DNA of 64,000 bases from Psilocybe azurescens (taxonomy: Eukaryota; Basidiomycota; Agaricomycetes; Agaricales; Agrocybaceae). Below are positions 10,859 through 23,659 of this stretch, in pieces. The translations under genes were made by a program, and so were the position numbers. Position 1 is the stretch's first letter; every line of letters begins with the position of its first letter. The stretch covers positions 434,001 through 498,000 of the forward strand of contig JAJIRX010000681.1 of NCBI GenBank assembly GCA_023853785.1, written 5' to 3'. Below the pieces are notes generated by a model, which did not search any database, was not told the origin of the DNA, and saw only the letters and a program-made list of their open reading frames with translations.

Positions 10859-12439
10859 ATGCCCAAAGCATCTTCACGCGCTCCTCTCCCTACTTCTTCA
10901 TCCGATTTTGCGTTACCTTCCTCGACCTCGTCAAGTCCTGGGGCTTCCTCCTCTTCTGTTACTCTAGATGACCCTAGTTTCTTGTTCAATCGTCTGCGTC
11001 GCTCAAGCTTACTCCAAAAGTCGACGTTCCTCGGCGAGCCTAGTAGACTACATAGCCCTCTGGCCTCTTCTTTCACCTTACACGCAAGGCGGCGAAGTCA
11101 GAATACCTTCATATCAGAAGAGTCAGAAAGCGATAAGGATCGGATGATGACCGACTCTCCGAATAGCTCAGAGACACATACACCACCTCTAAAACTGGGC
11201 GGAAACAGCGAGGAGGATCTGCATTCTAAGTTGCCAGTGCGACAGGTCCCATTGACCCCACCTCGGCGGCGGTCTTCCGCCAGCATAGATGCCACTGATA
11301 TGCCCACCATATTCAATCGCAGACTGTCTTTTCCCGTTCGTGTGCCATTATAATTTTCCATTGATATTTTTATGTCTAACATGCTGGTTCCTTTTAGCTC
11401 AAGCAACCTCGCATACTGAATCTTTTGGCGGAGTCGCGTCCTGATGAGATTGAAATCAAGTCAGAGGCCGCCTTCCAGAAAATGGTAGCATCTGTCTCCG
11501 AACTGCCAGCGCAGCCACGTACCCCGCGGACACTTGCTGATCGTGGACGCTACCCAGAAGAAGCAGGGCACGATGACAGCGCTAGAGAAGACACCCCAAG
11601 TGACGATGAACTGGAACTGGACGACGGTCCATTTGCATTCTCGACGCCGTCAGGAACCCAGCCTATAAACATAATGAAACCTCGCACCCCCGCAGGCAGC
11701 GTAGCCGGGAGTATCAACGGAGATGAGGTAGGTATGAGTATATCTGAAACATCGTCAAGCTTGGGAGCTACAGCTATGGATATTGATGCAGTGAGTCCCT
11801 CGCCATCCTTTCTTTGTCTCGAAGTCTAAAATTTCTTCAAGCCTCTGGGTTCACCGCTATTACCTTCAATGGGACCCAGCCAGATCAATCATTGGAGATA
11901 TACTCCACCGCCCACAACAAGCGCTGTGAGATCCAACAAACGCAAACGCAAGGACTGTTGCTTTTCTCTACTTAATTTATACTAATAAAGTTATATAGTT
12001 GAAGATCGCTTTGATCCATATCCGAGTTGTTCGAAACGGCGGGCAATTTCCCCGTCCCTGCAGTATCTTCGCGATTCCCATCAGCAATCTAACTCCCCAA
12101 TGTCTAGAGGCAGCAGTTCCCGGCATCCTATTGCCATTCCAGTTTCAACATCGACCGCAAGCTCGACAGCATCTTCACCCACAATTTCTAGTGCTTATCC
12201 ACCATTTCCTCGTGGCATCAACATTACTTCGAGCCCTACTCTTAGAGCAACGATGACTATGCCTAGTCCTATCCTACGTCCGATGGGCCGCCGTCGCGAG
12301 GAAGAAGAAGAAAGAGAGATAGAAGGGGCAGGGGAAGCTGTTGGTAGCTTAACGATTGGGTAAGTCATCAGTTCAGCCATAGCATATGATCGGACTTCAC
12401 AGAAGCATTGCAGCGCGGGTGAATATTTTCAACCGCTAG
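10859..12439 (+). CDS. Low-complexity protein of unknown function
   Basis: Starts MPKASSRAPLPTSSS at 10859. Ser/Pro-rich throughout, with acidic patches and several TP/SP sites (VPLTPPRRRSSAS, RTPRTLADRGR). After introns ending at about 11397, 11840 and 12000, a basic segment NKRKRK is followed by EDRFDPYPSCSKRRAISPSL, which looks like the conserved core and a likely nuclear localisation signal. A Thr/Ser/Ala-rich stretch and an EEEEER cluster follow. The frame can stop at TAA 12361-12363. That triplet overlaps a good donor (GTAAGT), and splicing to CTTCACAG at about 12402 extends it by a dozen residues to TAG at 12439, the model used here. No enzymatic domain is visible. A nuclear regulatory protein is possible but is only an inference. 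Confidence 0.7.
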
Positions 12440-13012
12440 AGGCTCTTTCTAAAGAGAAATCGTAAAGGGTTGAACGATATTTGTTTGACTATGTTCTTCC
12501 CATCAATATGACTATCAACTTCTATCAAGCACGCTCAAACGAATTTTCAACCCAAGTTCGAGTTTATATATCGTTAGTATAGCCAACATCTGCGAACACC
12601 TTCAAAGCTATCATGACGTTGTGGTAAGGAGTTGGTAAGTTAGTAGCGTATATAAGTGCATTAGAGATCAATGCTTGCTCTAGTACTTCAAAATCTTCCT
12701 CCTTTACATATTGCGTTAATTATAATACCACAGAAATACTCGAGCAAGGCTTGTGCAAGAATAAGACTCAGTTTAAGTCACTGGACTTGGCCTCAATGTT
12801 TGTGCTACATAGAACATGCGCACAAGCAATCAAATTCAGTTCCCTTTTGGCGAGGCAAAATCTGAAGATCGACACGAGTTTTCCGTTTCACTCTCAACTT
12901 TCAAGTTTCCAGCCTTGCCGTTTCTTCGTGCACATCTCACACGGTGCACATATCGTGCTAAACATCTTCTCCGAAATCTCCATCAGGCTGTGTGCGCCAC
13001 GAGTTTACCGCG
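12440..13012. other. Intergenic, 5' of NOP6
   Basis: Only short open frames without recognisable protein similarity. This holds the 3' end of the previous gene and the promoter and leader of NOP6. No RNA gene is seen. Confidence 0.4.
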
Positions 13013-14201
13013 ATGAGTAGCTTACAAAAGCTGACGAAGAAACAGAAGAAAGGTCTTGCATTCCGCGAACGCAAGACAGGGAAAGGACAAGGAAAGAATG
13101 ACCTCGATGACATGGAAGCTAATGCAGTCCCTGCCATGGAAGACCAGAATCTCGCTGGCTCTGACAGCCATGCGCCTCAAATTTCAGGAGATGTCGGCGA
13201 GAAGAAGAGCAAAGCAGAGCACATCGCGGGCGGGGCTGAAGGCAAGCGTAAGGAGGGCAAAGTGGGGGCAAGGGCAAAGGCAAAGCAGAAACAGAGGACG
13301 TTCCTGTCATTGTGGACAAGGTGAATAGCTCATCCAAGAAGCGGAAGAGGGATGGTGAGGACGAGGCGACGGGGAATGAGGACGAAGATGCTACGAACGA
13401 CAAACCTAAGAAAACATCAAAACGAAAAAAGACCGGCGACGACAAGCAAGCTGACATGAAAGTCGAGAAACAAGGGAAACAACGGTTCATTCTTTTCCTC
13501 GGTGCGTCGCATTTTGGCCCCTTTCGCTTTAGCGTATGGATGATATTTTACAGGTAATTTGAAATATACCACGACGCTCGAAGCCATCAAGGCTCATTTT
13601 GCAGTATGCGGTGGGTTATAATTATCTTACCACTATTCTATCAAGCTAATCTGCTATAGATCCCCCACCAACAATACGACTCCTCACTCCCAAACACAAT
13701 ACGCCAGGGCCTGCACAGCGTCCAAAATCGAAAGGTTGCGCCTTTTTGGAGTTTTCCCATCGAAATGCACTACAGCAGGGCTTAAAGCTGCATCAATCCA
13801 ACCTTGATGGTCGCATGATAAACGTTGAACTAACTGCTGGTGGAGGTGGGAAGGGGGAGTCGCGGTTGACAAAAGTGCGAGAGCGAAACAAAGCTTTGCT
13901 CGAACAACGTGTATGTCTCTCCCCATTAACTACAAAACGGCTTCGTGTTCATCTATTTTTGCAGGAGGAGCGCATTGAGAAAGAAGCAATGCAGGAAGAC
14001 TCTTTCCCAAATCTACCCAGCAGACCTCAAAGATTTTCGGCCACGTCTGGTTTGGATCAGATGCCTTCCACTCGGAGAACATGGACTGTGGGAGATGTCG
14101 AGGACGGCGAAGCGCACAGAGGTGGAAAGCGACATAGGAAGTCATCAAAAGCTCCTTCCAGGACATGGGGAACAGGGGTGAATGCAATTCCAGTTGGATA
14201 G
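13013..14201 (+). CDS. NOP6: Nucleolar RRM protein NOP6
   Basis: RNA-binding protein of the NOP6 family, involved in early 40S ribosome assembly. The start is MSSLQKLTKKQKKGL at 13013, followed by a long Lys/Glu-rich tail containing KKRKRDG and KKTSKRKK nuclear-type signals. One RRM lies in the second half: RFILFLGNLKYTT (RNP2) across an intron at about 13501-13553, IRLLTPKHNTPG, and KSKGCAFLEFSHRNA (RNP1), then DGRMINVELTAGGGGK. Introns at about 13614-13660 and 13910-13963 are correctly phased. The C-terminus is basic and ends NAIPVG. The N-terminal frame changes near 13264-13268. One extra G in the GGGGG run restores it. A 41-nt intron (GTAAGG to CAAAGCAG) would also, but is unusually short. 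Confidence 0.88.
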
Positions 14202-14342
14202 TTTGTGGATATATTCAACATCTTCCTCTATGGTATCGCTCTGAAAGAAATATGGATATTTAATTAAATGCAATATCCGTGACAACGGAAGGTCCCATAT
14301 AAATATAAAAGTGAATGTCAAGCCGCTCCACCCTGAGCGCAA

Positions 14343-15664
14343 TCATGACACAAGAATAAAGACAAGGAACTGTATCATCGATGAGTATGTTGGCGCCTAC
14401 GTAGAAATATACACTCACAAAAACAATAAGAACACCGAATATCTTAAGCATCAACCAGCGATTGCTTGAGATACTGGCATAGTATTTTAGAAGTTCCCGC
14501 TGAGCACCGCCCACATTAGACATGATATCGTGTGTGTCGGCGTCAATGCGTTGAACCGTTTCCCGTTGTTCCGCGACCATATTGGCCAACTGTGTAAAAA
14601 TCTGTCCCAGTTCAGCAATTGTTGTCTCAATGGATTCAATTGCCGTTGACCGCTGTTGGATATAAGAATCCTTGAAATGCATGATGTCAGAGTTGCACTG
14701 TCCACCGAGCCAAGGCGAACACCATACCTGCTGTTCTACCAGTTGCATTTGCATGAACCCATTACTGGATTGGCCTCCACCTTCCTCGGCGGAGTTGAGA
14801 TCGAGAGACAATACGTCTCCATTTTGAGGTGCCTTCCCCTTGCCTTTCTGGTCGTATGGGTTTGAGCTGCCGTCGCCCATGGGGTCGTTCCGCTGAGGGT
14901 TGTAAAGCACTGTCGTTTGGTCAGAGTAATCTGTATAGATTATATATCAAGACACATACGAGAAGGGGCTTGGTTGGCGGCGGACTGTGTGGTGTACATA
15001 AACTGCTCAGTTCGGTTTTTTGACTCTTTCATGTTCTATTAACAATATGGAGTTAGGCAACTAATTCGATATGCGTCAAGACATACCTGTGTCCGAAGCT
15101 CTAGTACGTCTTTAAATGTCATGCTCGTGGTTGCGAGCTTTCCTTGAAGCATCATCACGATATTGTTATTGTGTTCGTCTACCATTTTCGCTTCTGGCGT
15201 AGTTGAGGCTCCATGACGCTGTTTAACGTAGGTTTGAAGTGCCGCTATCTGCTTGTTGATGTTGGCAATGTCTTGTTTGATAATAAATGTGAGTTCCTAC
15301 AGCTGACAATGAGCCAAAGAGAGTACGTTCAAGTCCTGGACAATCAACGTACGCTGATTTCAACAGGCCGGTCGTCAAATAACGTCTTTCGTTTGGCCAC
15401 TGATTCACAAGGTAGTCAGAGCACATCTCGCGAAAGTAGAGGGTATAGATTACACTGCGCCAATTTGTTCAATTTGATTGTGGTCGTGCTGATGTCCTTG
15501 CCAATTGACGAAGCCATACGAGAAAACTCGCCTTTGGCCCCGGATTTTGCATTGGCCTGAATGAGGCGCTGCTTGGCCTCTGAGCCACGATTTCCAATAG
15601 CAGTCCTACTACGTATTGAATCTACGCATGATTTAAATTCGTGAGTGCGATCTTGAATGGACAT
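14343..15664 (-). CDS. SED5: Golgi t-SNARE syntaxin SED5 (syntaxin-5)
   Basis: Qa-SNARE for ER-Golgi and intra-Golgi fusion. The start at 15664 gives MSIQDRTHEFKSCVDSIRSR, the diagnostic Sed5 N-peptide that binds the SM protein Sly1. The Habc region follows (LAKRKTLFDDRPVEIS, LTFIIKQDIANINKQIAALQ). The SNARE motif is at about 14500-14690 (ESIETTIAELGQIFTQLANM, then EQRETVQRIDADTHDIM). The tail anchor starts NRWLMLKIFGVLIVF. An intron (GTGAGT at about 14377, acceptor GATACAG) joins it to FLVFILVS and TGA at 14343. Without that splice the frame would run on into an implausible tail. Introns after KLAQ and EIS are also clean. It is convergent with NOP6, with about 140 bases between their stops. 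Confidence 0.93.
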
Positions 15665-15890
15665 CTGAGGGAGAATTAAGGAGCTCAATGGAGAGAATCT
15701 GAGAGAATGCACTGACAATGATACCTGGACAGCAATTGTAACGTGGCGCACGTGATTATACGCGTTTTTAGACGAACGCCAAGGACCCCTGAATCACTGG
15801 ACTCCGACTCCTTGCTCAGAGCCGACTCCTCATGCATGCTTGCCGCCTTTCGTCGTTCTTTTTTCTTTACTTTCTAAATCCTCGCGCTCA

Positions 15891-17456
15891 ATGGTCTATT
15901 CAAAACCCCAACCAGCTTCCAACTCACGGGTTCTTATATTCGGTGCTGGTAACTTTGGCTCTTGTTTAGCCTCTCACCTTGGAGACTCGCAACATGAAGT
16001 GTATATGTGGGCTCGTGAAGAGACCATCGTAAATCATTTCAATCTGCACCATCGAAATCCCATGTATCTTACGGAGCATGATTTTCCATCGACAATTACT
16101 GCTGTGGGGCCAAACATGCCGGACAAGGCCTTCATCAACAACGTCGATGTCCTACTTTTGCCATTCCCACACAATTTTTAAGGTTGGTACACCCCCTATC
16201 ACATGTTCACACATGCAACCTTACAGATAGCATAGGGGAACACTGACAACATTGCGCCCATCCCTTGATCTCAACAACCTTCCGCTTATCATCTTTGTCA
16301 ACAAAGGCATTGAAGTCGATACTAATGCCTTGACTCTGGAGATTATCGCAGACACCTGCGGTCCAGAAATTGCAAATGCTGCAACGTTCATCGTATGTTG
16401 GCAATGCTCAGCATATTGGCATTATCACCTGACATTTTATTTCTAGTCAGGTCCTTCCTTTGCGAAAGAAAGTGTGTGGAAAAGTATGCCTTCATCCGCA
16501 AGCTGACCGGCCGGCATTGTAGTCGTTGAGCGCCAGCTAACCTCCGTTTCGGTGGCTTCACTCACCGAAACGGAAGCAGTTAAAGCAGCTTCCTTATTTC
16601 ATCAACCGCACTTCCGCTGGTTAGTTCACAACGAATTCGACGGCGCGCGGCTAATATAATCGAGCACAGCTATACTGGTGTGGACCCCATTGGACTTGAG
16701 CTTTCAGGCGCGTTGAAGAATGTGTACGCAATTGCATCAGGGATGTCGGACGGGCTAGGCTATGAAAACAATACGAGAGCAAGTCAGTGCACTAGCGATA
16801 TTTTAGCATGAAACATCAATAACCATTGCAACAGTGATCATAACCAGAGGTCTTTCAGAGATGACCTGTATCGGAACAGCGTATGGGGCCTCCCCATTAA
16901 CTTTCCTGGGACTCGCGGGTGTTGGGGATCTGTTCCTGACCTGCAGCTCTTCAAACAGTCGCAATTACACTGTTGGTTATCGACTCGGACAAGGTGAGAG
17001 CCTGGATGTCATTATTAAGACTCTTGGAAGTGTTGCGGAAGGGGTACCTACCACGAAGGGTGTGAAGAAGATCATTGAAGAGCTGGGGATCAATGCACCG
17101 ATTGCGAGCTCGGTGAGTTTGTCAAAGCTAATCACGGGGACGAGTGGATGCTGACGGCGGCGGGTGTCACAGGTTTATGATGTTCTTTTCAACGGTTAGT
17201 TTTTCGGATCTCCGCAATGGCACGGCCTTATTTTCACTCAGGGAAGGACACGCGCGTCGCTGTACGGGAGTTGATGGAACTTCCTCCGTCGAAAGAGCTA
17301 GAGTTACCGGCTACTGCAGGAGGGCCGGCGCGGCGGCTACTGCTCAAACTAGGCCAGGACGCGGAGAGATTGACGGACATTATGCACCCACACACTTGTA
17401 GAGTATGTAGTAGGACTAGACTCGGACGTGCATTACAAGTTGAATGTGGCAAATAA
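15891..17456 (+). CDS. GPD1: NAD-dependent glycerol-3-phosphate dehydrogenase
   Basis: Interconverts dihydroxyacetone phosphate and glycerol 3-phosphate, feeding glycerol and glycerolipid synthesis. The chosen ATG at 15891 gives MVYSKPQPASNSRVLIFGAG. The Rossmann motif GAGNFGS follows. Other blocks are LIIFVNKGIEVDTNAL, SGPSFAKEIVERQLTSVSVA, GVDPIGLELSGALKNVYAIA (catalytic Lys in ALKN) and LGLAGVGDLFLTCSSSNSRN, then VGYRLGQGESLDV and AEGVPTTKGV. At least seven short introns are correctly phased, for example KE|IVERQ at about 16475-16523. One base is missing in the TTTT run at 16156-16159: as written the frame reads LLLPFPHNF and stops, while one more T gives LFAIPTQFLR, the expected family sequence. 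The final exon (about 17238-17456) is basic and ends QVECGK. Confidence 0.92.
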
Positions 17457-17664
17457 CATAGGATTTTTTTTTACTAAAACCGGATATTTGACTGGATTTG
17501 GGAGTGGTCACGTCACAAAGATCGATCTGTTTGTGCCCACGCTCTTTGATTTTTTTTTTCGCTGACTTTTCCGAACGCTCCGGGTTGTGTCGAAAGCGTG
17601 AATCACTCATCCTTGTCCTTTCCCACTTTCAACTTCTTTTTTTCCTTCTCCCCTCCCTTTGCAA

Positions 17665-19847
17665 ATGGTATCTCCTCTCTGGAAGGCTTCTTCAGATGGC
17701 GACCTCCAAAAAGTTCTCGAATATCTGAACGAACCCTCTGCTGTCGATATTGAACTCAAGGGTACGCACCGCCATCCTTTACGATCATATCTGTGTTTGC
17801 AATCCAAGCGTATATCTTACTGATGCGTCTTCTTAATTTCTCATTATAGATCATACAGGCGTTACGCCTCTCATCGAGGCTGTACGAAATGGTCACGTCG
17901 AAATTGTCAGTATTTTATTAGAGAAAGGTGGGTTTTCTATGACACGTACATCTTGTCGTTGTTAATATATTTTCTATCCAGGCGCAGACCCTCGAACTCG
18001 TCAAGTCATGGGCGGCCCGAGAATTACACGTCAGACCCCACCATCCTTGAGCTACTTCACGCTGCCCAGAACAAGCCGACCCCGAACGGAATCCCTTCTC
18101 CGCAGCCGGTCTACTCTAATGACGGTCAGGAAGACCCTGAAAAGCGTTTCTACGCGCCCGCTCCCCCAGATGCATATACATATTACCCCACAATTAATCC
18201 CTCGTTGTCCACTGTCAACGAACCTGGTGTCTTCTACCCGTCCCAGCCGCCTGCTGATTCCGCGAATGGCATGGGAAATCTTCCCCCTCCCGATGTTGCT
18301 AGGTTAATACCCTGTAGGTATTTCCCTGCTTGTCGGTATGGTGCGCAGTGTATGTTTGCGCACCCTCAAACACCTTACTTTCAGCCAGGGCCGATGCCAC
18401 CGGTTCAATACCCCCTTACGATCCTATGGGCCATCAGTACATATCCCGATATTACCCATCTCCTCCTCCCTTCCAGCAGTCACCTGCCGGTCATCCAATG
18501 TCCCCAATGTCCCCACCTCCAGGTCCGCCCATGATGCATGCGCGCACGCCATCCGAAGTCATCTCACCTTCGATGGGCCATTTCGGTCCCAATGGACCCC
18601 CCTCACCCACCTATTCCATATGGCCCCATGTCTCCCCCCGTATATTCTCATCCTGGCCAAGTGCCTATCTCTATGCCGCCAATTTCTCCATTACCCGCGA
18701 TGCATCCTCACGGACCTCAGCCTCCTCACGCCGTTCCCCAACCTCCTGCTAACTTATATAATTCAACTTCTTCTGTACCACCTTTCTCTTTGCACCAGGA
18801 TGCTACTGGTCCGTACTCCTTACCGGTACCGCCGTCCAACATTAATTACCCAGACGCTGCAAATGGCGTCAGATCTGAAAAATTCTCAAGTAGAAAATTA
18901 TAATGCGCACCCAAATCACCGCGAGGGCGTTAATAATCACCGCCGTGGTGCTGGACGCCGACCTTCGTTCAGCTCTCGGAAACCACCATGTCTTTTCTTC
19001 CCATCCGGGAGATGTAAGAATGGGTACGTCTACATCGGAAAGCTGCCAAAGTTAATTGACAATTGACTGATTAGCTATTTTTCTTTTCAAATAAAGTGAC
19101 GAGTGCCGGTTCCCTCATGTGCTCCATGAAAATGGAGCTGTTCCAGTTCACTCTGGATTCCCTATGGCAAGAGGAGGCGCGCCTCGACCCCGTCCCCACG
19201 CAAACGGGGTTAACGGCGTGGCGCATATTGAAACCAGGCTCAACAACATATCCGTCCAAGATCACGAAACACCCCGACAAAAGAACGGACTGGAAGGCTC
19301 AAGTCGATCGCACTCCAGTGACGCCGGAAGCCGCCCAAAGTTCCAGCAGGGATCCAAGCATCCTAACGCTGGTACCAACGCCAATAATAAAAAGGTAGCA
19401 GCAATCAGGCAGCAACAGCAGCGCGTCCCGAACGCGGATGAGTTTCCTGTTCTCGCTGGCTCTACCACTCCACCTACTCGCGTCCCAGGAAGCAATGGTG
19501 TCGTGAACGGGCATAACGGCCCAACCGCTGCCCAGGTTTTACAGGCGCCCCCACCTGCTCGTAAGGATGGCAGTAAGGAGTCCAGCACTCGTGGCACAAC
19601 TCCTGATCCCGTTCGTCCTAACCCCTCCAAGGTAAGAAATTTTTGTTGAAGATTATTTCTTTCAGTTGATCTCTGCGTTTAGGAGGTCAAACAAGAAGAG
19701 GCAACTAACACTCCTCTGGAAAGTTCACCGGTTGTTCAAGATCAGCCCATCACCAGCAACGCCACCAAAGGGCCCGCCATGTCCTTTGCTGCTGCCGCAA
19801 CCTCTGGTGCAAACGAGGTTTCCAAGGAAGTTTCTGTTTCCGCGTAA
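17665..19847 (+). CDS. Ankyrin-repeat protein with two CCCH zinc fingers
   Basis: Starts MVSPLWKASSDGDLQKVLEY at 17665. An ankyrin-like N-terminus follows (TGVTPLIEAVRNGHVEIVSI, then LLEKGADP). Two CCCH fingers, a class that binds RNA, are visible: CRYFPACRYGAQCMFAH (C-x5-C-x5-C-x3-H, about 18310-18362), and CLFFPSGRCKNG continuing after an intron as DECRFPH (C-x7-C-x5-C-x3-H, about 18990-19115). The rest is Pro/Ser-rich. The C-terminus ends SKEVSVSA. The frame breaks at five homopolymers: CCC 17989-17991, CCCCC 18411-18415, AAAAA 18878-18882 (a base missing in each), CCCCCC 18597-18602 (one extra), and possibly one more. Corrected frames are continuous and family-like, so I treat it as a functional gene with sequence errors. 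Role in mRNA metabolism is inferred from the fingers. Confidence 0.85.
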
Positions 19848-20299
19848 ACCGCGTAAAATATTATCTACGTCGGGCTTGCTGCTTCGACACTTTTGATGGA
19901 CTGTACATTGCTTTCTATCTCTACCTTTTGGCTTAACATTTGATTTATCTATTCGTCCGCCTCGCTTTCCTCTTTCTTACTCTGTGTCTCTGCCTCACTC
20001 TCTCTTTCTCTCTCTGGTTGTATCTTTGCATCTGCGTTTTTCGCTCTCTTTTTCTCTTTCTTATTTTTTTTTCGTTCGTCATCATACAGCATAAAATTTC
20101 AGCAAACCTCATCGTTTTTTTTTCTGTAGACACATCTCTCGAGGGCTCTGTCATTTTTTACATCATCGCTTTCTACATTGACTCTGCTTCCATCCATACA
20201 CACAAAACCATAAATGTCTATTCCTACATCATCGTTGTTATCTTTCTATTCCGTAGCAATATCATGCTATGCCTCGTATTGTACTCGCCTCTTTGCTAA
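19848..20299. other. Convergent intergenic region with CT-rich tract
   Basis: Lies between the stops of the CCCH gene and ADE5,7. About 19960-20075 on the + strand is strongly pyrimidine-rich (CTCTCTTTCTCTCTCTGG and a T9 run). It probably contains both 3' UTRs. The open frame across it is a composition artefact. Confidence 0.5.
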
Positions 20300-23119
20300 T
20301 CATGCAGCCCATGTCAATACATTCCTCATCTCCACTCCCGGTTTGGTTGTGACTTCTCCAATTTTGTATACCGCAGAAGGCCCGATCTTCAGAGCCTCCA
20401 TGACCTCCTCAACTTTGGTTGGGTCGACGACGAGAACCATGCCTATGCCGTTGTTGAAAGTCCTGGCCATTTCAAGAGGAGCAACATTTCCTGTCTTCAT
20501 CAAGAAATGGAAAACGGGAGGGCGTTGCCATGTTGATGCATCTACGAAGCAGCCCAAGTGTTTCGGCAGTACTCGAGGGATGTTTTCGGTGAAGCCTCCA
20601 CCAGTTATATGTGACATGCCCTTGAGAAGGCCACGCTTAGCGACAGGGAGGATTTGGGAGACATAGATCTGCGTAGGCTCGAGAAGTGCTCTGCCCAAGT
20701 CGGTGCTGTGATCCCATGGACAAGGTGAAGAGTATGAGAGTCCTGACATGGCTACTATTTTTCTGACCAAGGAAAAGCCGTTAGAATGGAGACCGGATGA
20801 TGCGACACCCAGGATGATATCTCCTGCTGCGATGTCTGGATGTGGGAGTATGAGGTTTCTTTCCACTGCCCCGACAGCAAAACCAGCAAGGTCGTAATCG
20901 CCTAGAATTTAGGAAATGAGAGTGGGTATCGGAAAGTATCATTGAGAATTGGCTGCACCTTCTTGATACATGCCAGGCATTTCAGCCGTTTCTCCACCAA
21001 TAAGAGCGCATCCTGCTTGTTTGCATCCCTCAGTGATACCTTTTACTACTTGCGTCGCAATTGGGACATCCAACTTGCTGCAACCATAGTAATCTAAGAA
21101 GTACAGGGGTTCGGCTCCTTGCACGAGAAGATCGTTCACCGACATAGCCACAAGATCGATGCCTAATGCAACCCATGAGTAACGTTTCTAACCCGTTCAA
21201 AGGGGGAAAATTTGTGTACCAACGAGGTCATGGATCCCAACGTCAACGGCAAGTCTCAATTTTGTACCAACTCCGTCTGTGCCGCTTACTAGTACTGGAT
21301 CCACGAACCCAGTGGCTTTGAGATCAAACACCCCACCGAACCCACCGATCTCAACATCCGCACCAGGTCTGGACGTAGCACGTACGAGAGGTTTAATGGC
21401 TTCTACAAGAGCATTGCCAGCGTCCACAGACACCCCGGCTTGAGCATAAGTCAAACCGGTGGACTTTGCATTCAGGGCCCTGTCCTAGTGTAAATAGAGC
21501 ACCCAATATGATAAATATTCTTTACCGATGGGCAATATCACGTCGATAGGTCTTGCCCTCAAAAGACACGCTGTCGACACCTTTGTAAGCAGCATCCAAT
21601 GCTTCTTGAAGAGTTGGTGCGAAGGCAGTTATAGCAAGTACACGTCCACCCGACGTAACGACGTCTTCACCCGATTGTTTAGTTCCGGCATGGAAAACAA
21701 CAACATCTGCGGGAATGTGAGCAGTGATCGTTGAACGATTTATGATCAGATCTGGACGTGCCAGGTGGGACACTCAATATAGTGATTTTCTTTCCTTTTT
21801 CGTAACTCTCCGGATAACCTTTTGAGGCAAGAATGACAGTAACTGCCGCGCCGTCTCTAAACTTGATTGGAACTGAATCAAGTCGATGCTCGGCACAGGC
21901 CTTCATTCAGACAATAAGCATAAATCTGATATTTAAATTGTCGAAGTGACATACGAGCAATAAAGCGACCAGATCAACATCTTGATCCAAAAGAAGCATG
22001 AGAGCCTCTGTTTCGGGATCTCCAAAACGCACATTGTATTCCAGTACTTTGGGACCGGATGGCGTGAGCATAAATCCAGTAAACAACATACCCATAAATG
22101 GGAAGCCTAGAAAAGTGGAATAAGCTTGACAATATGAATTGAATATTTTCAACGGTATACCTTCCTTCCTCATTCCATCAATGGTTGGGCGCAAATACTC
22201 CCTCAGAATCTTCTCCAAGACATCAGGGGTCGCTACTGGAGCTGGTGCATATGCACCCATACCCCCCTGTGTTGAGTCCTGAGTCCCCCTCGCCTATTCG
22301 TTTATGGTCTTGAACTGCCGGCAGGGTGACGATCGAATAACCGTCGGAGAACGCCAGAACCGATATCTCCGGTCCTGTTAAAAGTTCCTCCACAACGACT
22401 TCATTCCCTGCAGTCCTATGAGAAACAGAAAGGACCTGAGAAACGAGATGTTTAGAACGCACCCGCGTCTCCGAACGCATTAGCCACCATAATTTCGTTG
22501 AGCCCTGCAACAGCCTCTTCGATTGTTTCGGGAATTAGTACACCCTTTCCGCCTGCTAGTCCGCTGGCTTTTAGAACTACTTGATGCCCGCATGTTCTGA
22601 CATATTCGACAGCTGCATCGATTTCGGATGACTTGAATGTCTTAAATTCAGCCGTTGGGATGTTATGGCGCGCCATAAAGTCTTTGGAGAAAGACTTTGA
22701 GCCTTCCATTCTGGCGGCAAGTGCGCTGGGTCCGAATACAGGGATTCCAACTTGATTTTTTTCAGTGAGGTTCAAGGGAATTGGATAGACCAAATAGGAG
22801 ACCTTTGCGAAAGAACCCTTCAACGCCATCTACCAGGGGCTGCTCGGGACCAGGTATTACAAGATTTATCTAAGGAAAGTAAGCACTCATTAGTAGTAGG
22901 ATATCAAAGGAATAAATAACCTTGTTTTGCAAAAGCAAAATGGACGAGTTGTGGGAAATCTTCAGGGGAGATGTGGACATTTGATGTTTTGGGCTCCTGC
23001 GCGGTGCCAGGATTGCCAGGACAGATATAGGTGTGGTCGAGAATTGGTGACTGAGCAAGTTTCCAAGCAAGAGCATGCTCCCTTCCTCCTCCACCAAGGA
23101 TCAGGACTCTGACAGACAT
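20300..23119 (-). CDS. ADE5,7: Bifunctional GAR synthetase / AIR synthetase
   Basis: Bifunctional cytosolic enzyme of de novo purine synthesis: the N-terminal GARS (phosphoribosylamine-glycine ligase) half makes GAR, and the C-terminal AIRS half closes the imidazole ring. The start at 23119 gives [20 protein letters not shown], the GARS nucleotide-binding opening. ATP-grasp blocks follow: [36 protein letters not shown] (across an intron ending CTGCAG), [18 protein letters not shown] and [20 protein letters not shown]. The AIRS half begins [13 protein letters not shown] (about 21450) and contains [33 protein letters not shown] and [16 protein letters not shown]. It ends at 20300 (LTWAA). One extra base in the CCCCCC run at 22262-22267 (GGGGGG on the coding strand) breaks [11 protein letters not shown]. 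As an essential gene this strongly suggests a sequence error. Confidence 0.95.
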
Positions 23120-23659
23120 TGATAAGATGAAAATATGAAGCAACCACTGATTGGGCGATCACTATTGCGAGCGATGTGCACCAGTGTCAGAATAAACAAC
23201 TGTAAACACTATCCACCCAGTCTCGACGACTCTCGACTTTCTCGGGCTCATAGTGTTGTCGATGTGTGAATTGATTCAATACAGGGATGAAAGCGGGAAT
23301 CTATGCAGGGTACAGGTCAGAAACACGAGTTGAACACGAGTAACGTGTCATTTCATCCCATATGCCGCCTTAATTTGGTTGTATGATTGTGTGGAGTAGA
23401 CCCCTCAGTGTTAGCATGCAGGGTATTGCCAAATTAATTGGTGGTAAGATATCCAGTTGAACGCGCGTCTGTCTCCGTCGTTGTTGGTGGTGACATACCA
23501 TGGACATATTAGTTGTCAGCTATGGTCGACTCGGTGCTTCAGATGATGCCTGCAGGATGGCACGTGCCACAAGAACTGTCCGAGTTGGAATTGCCGACTT
23601 GGGGATCTCAAGCTCCTTTTCATTTCATTATACACGCACATTTCTAGAGGCAGGGGGAG
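23120..23659. promoter_or_regulatory. Divergent promoter region of ADE5,7 and the Pal1-like gene
   Basis: 540 bases between divergent starts. No coding sequence is recognised. The motif CACGTGCCAC (a CACGTG E-box core) lies at about 23561 and is the only notable site. CACGTG cores bind bHLH factors such as Pho4/Cbf1/Tye7 in fungi, but any regulation here is speculative. Confidence 0.35.

Noticed and set aside
19960..20140. Open frame in the CT-rich tract between the CCCH gene and ADE5,7
   Set aside because: Translates to a Leu/Phe/Ser-rich string explained by pyrimidine bias. It lies in convergent 3' regions with no intron or homology support.
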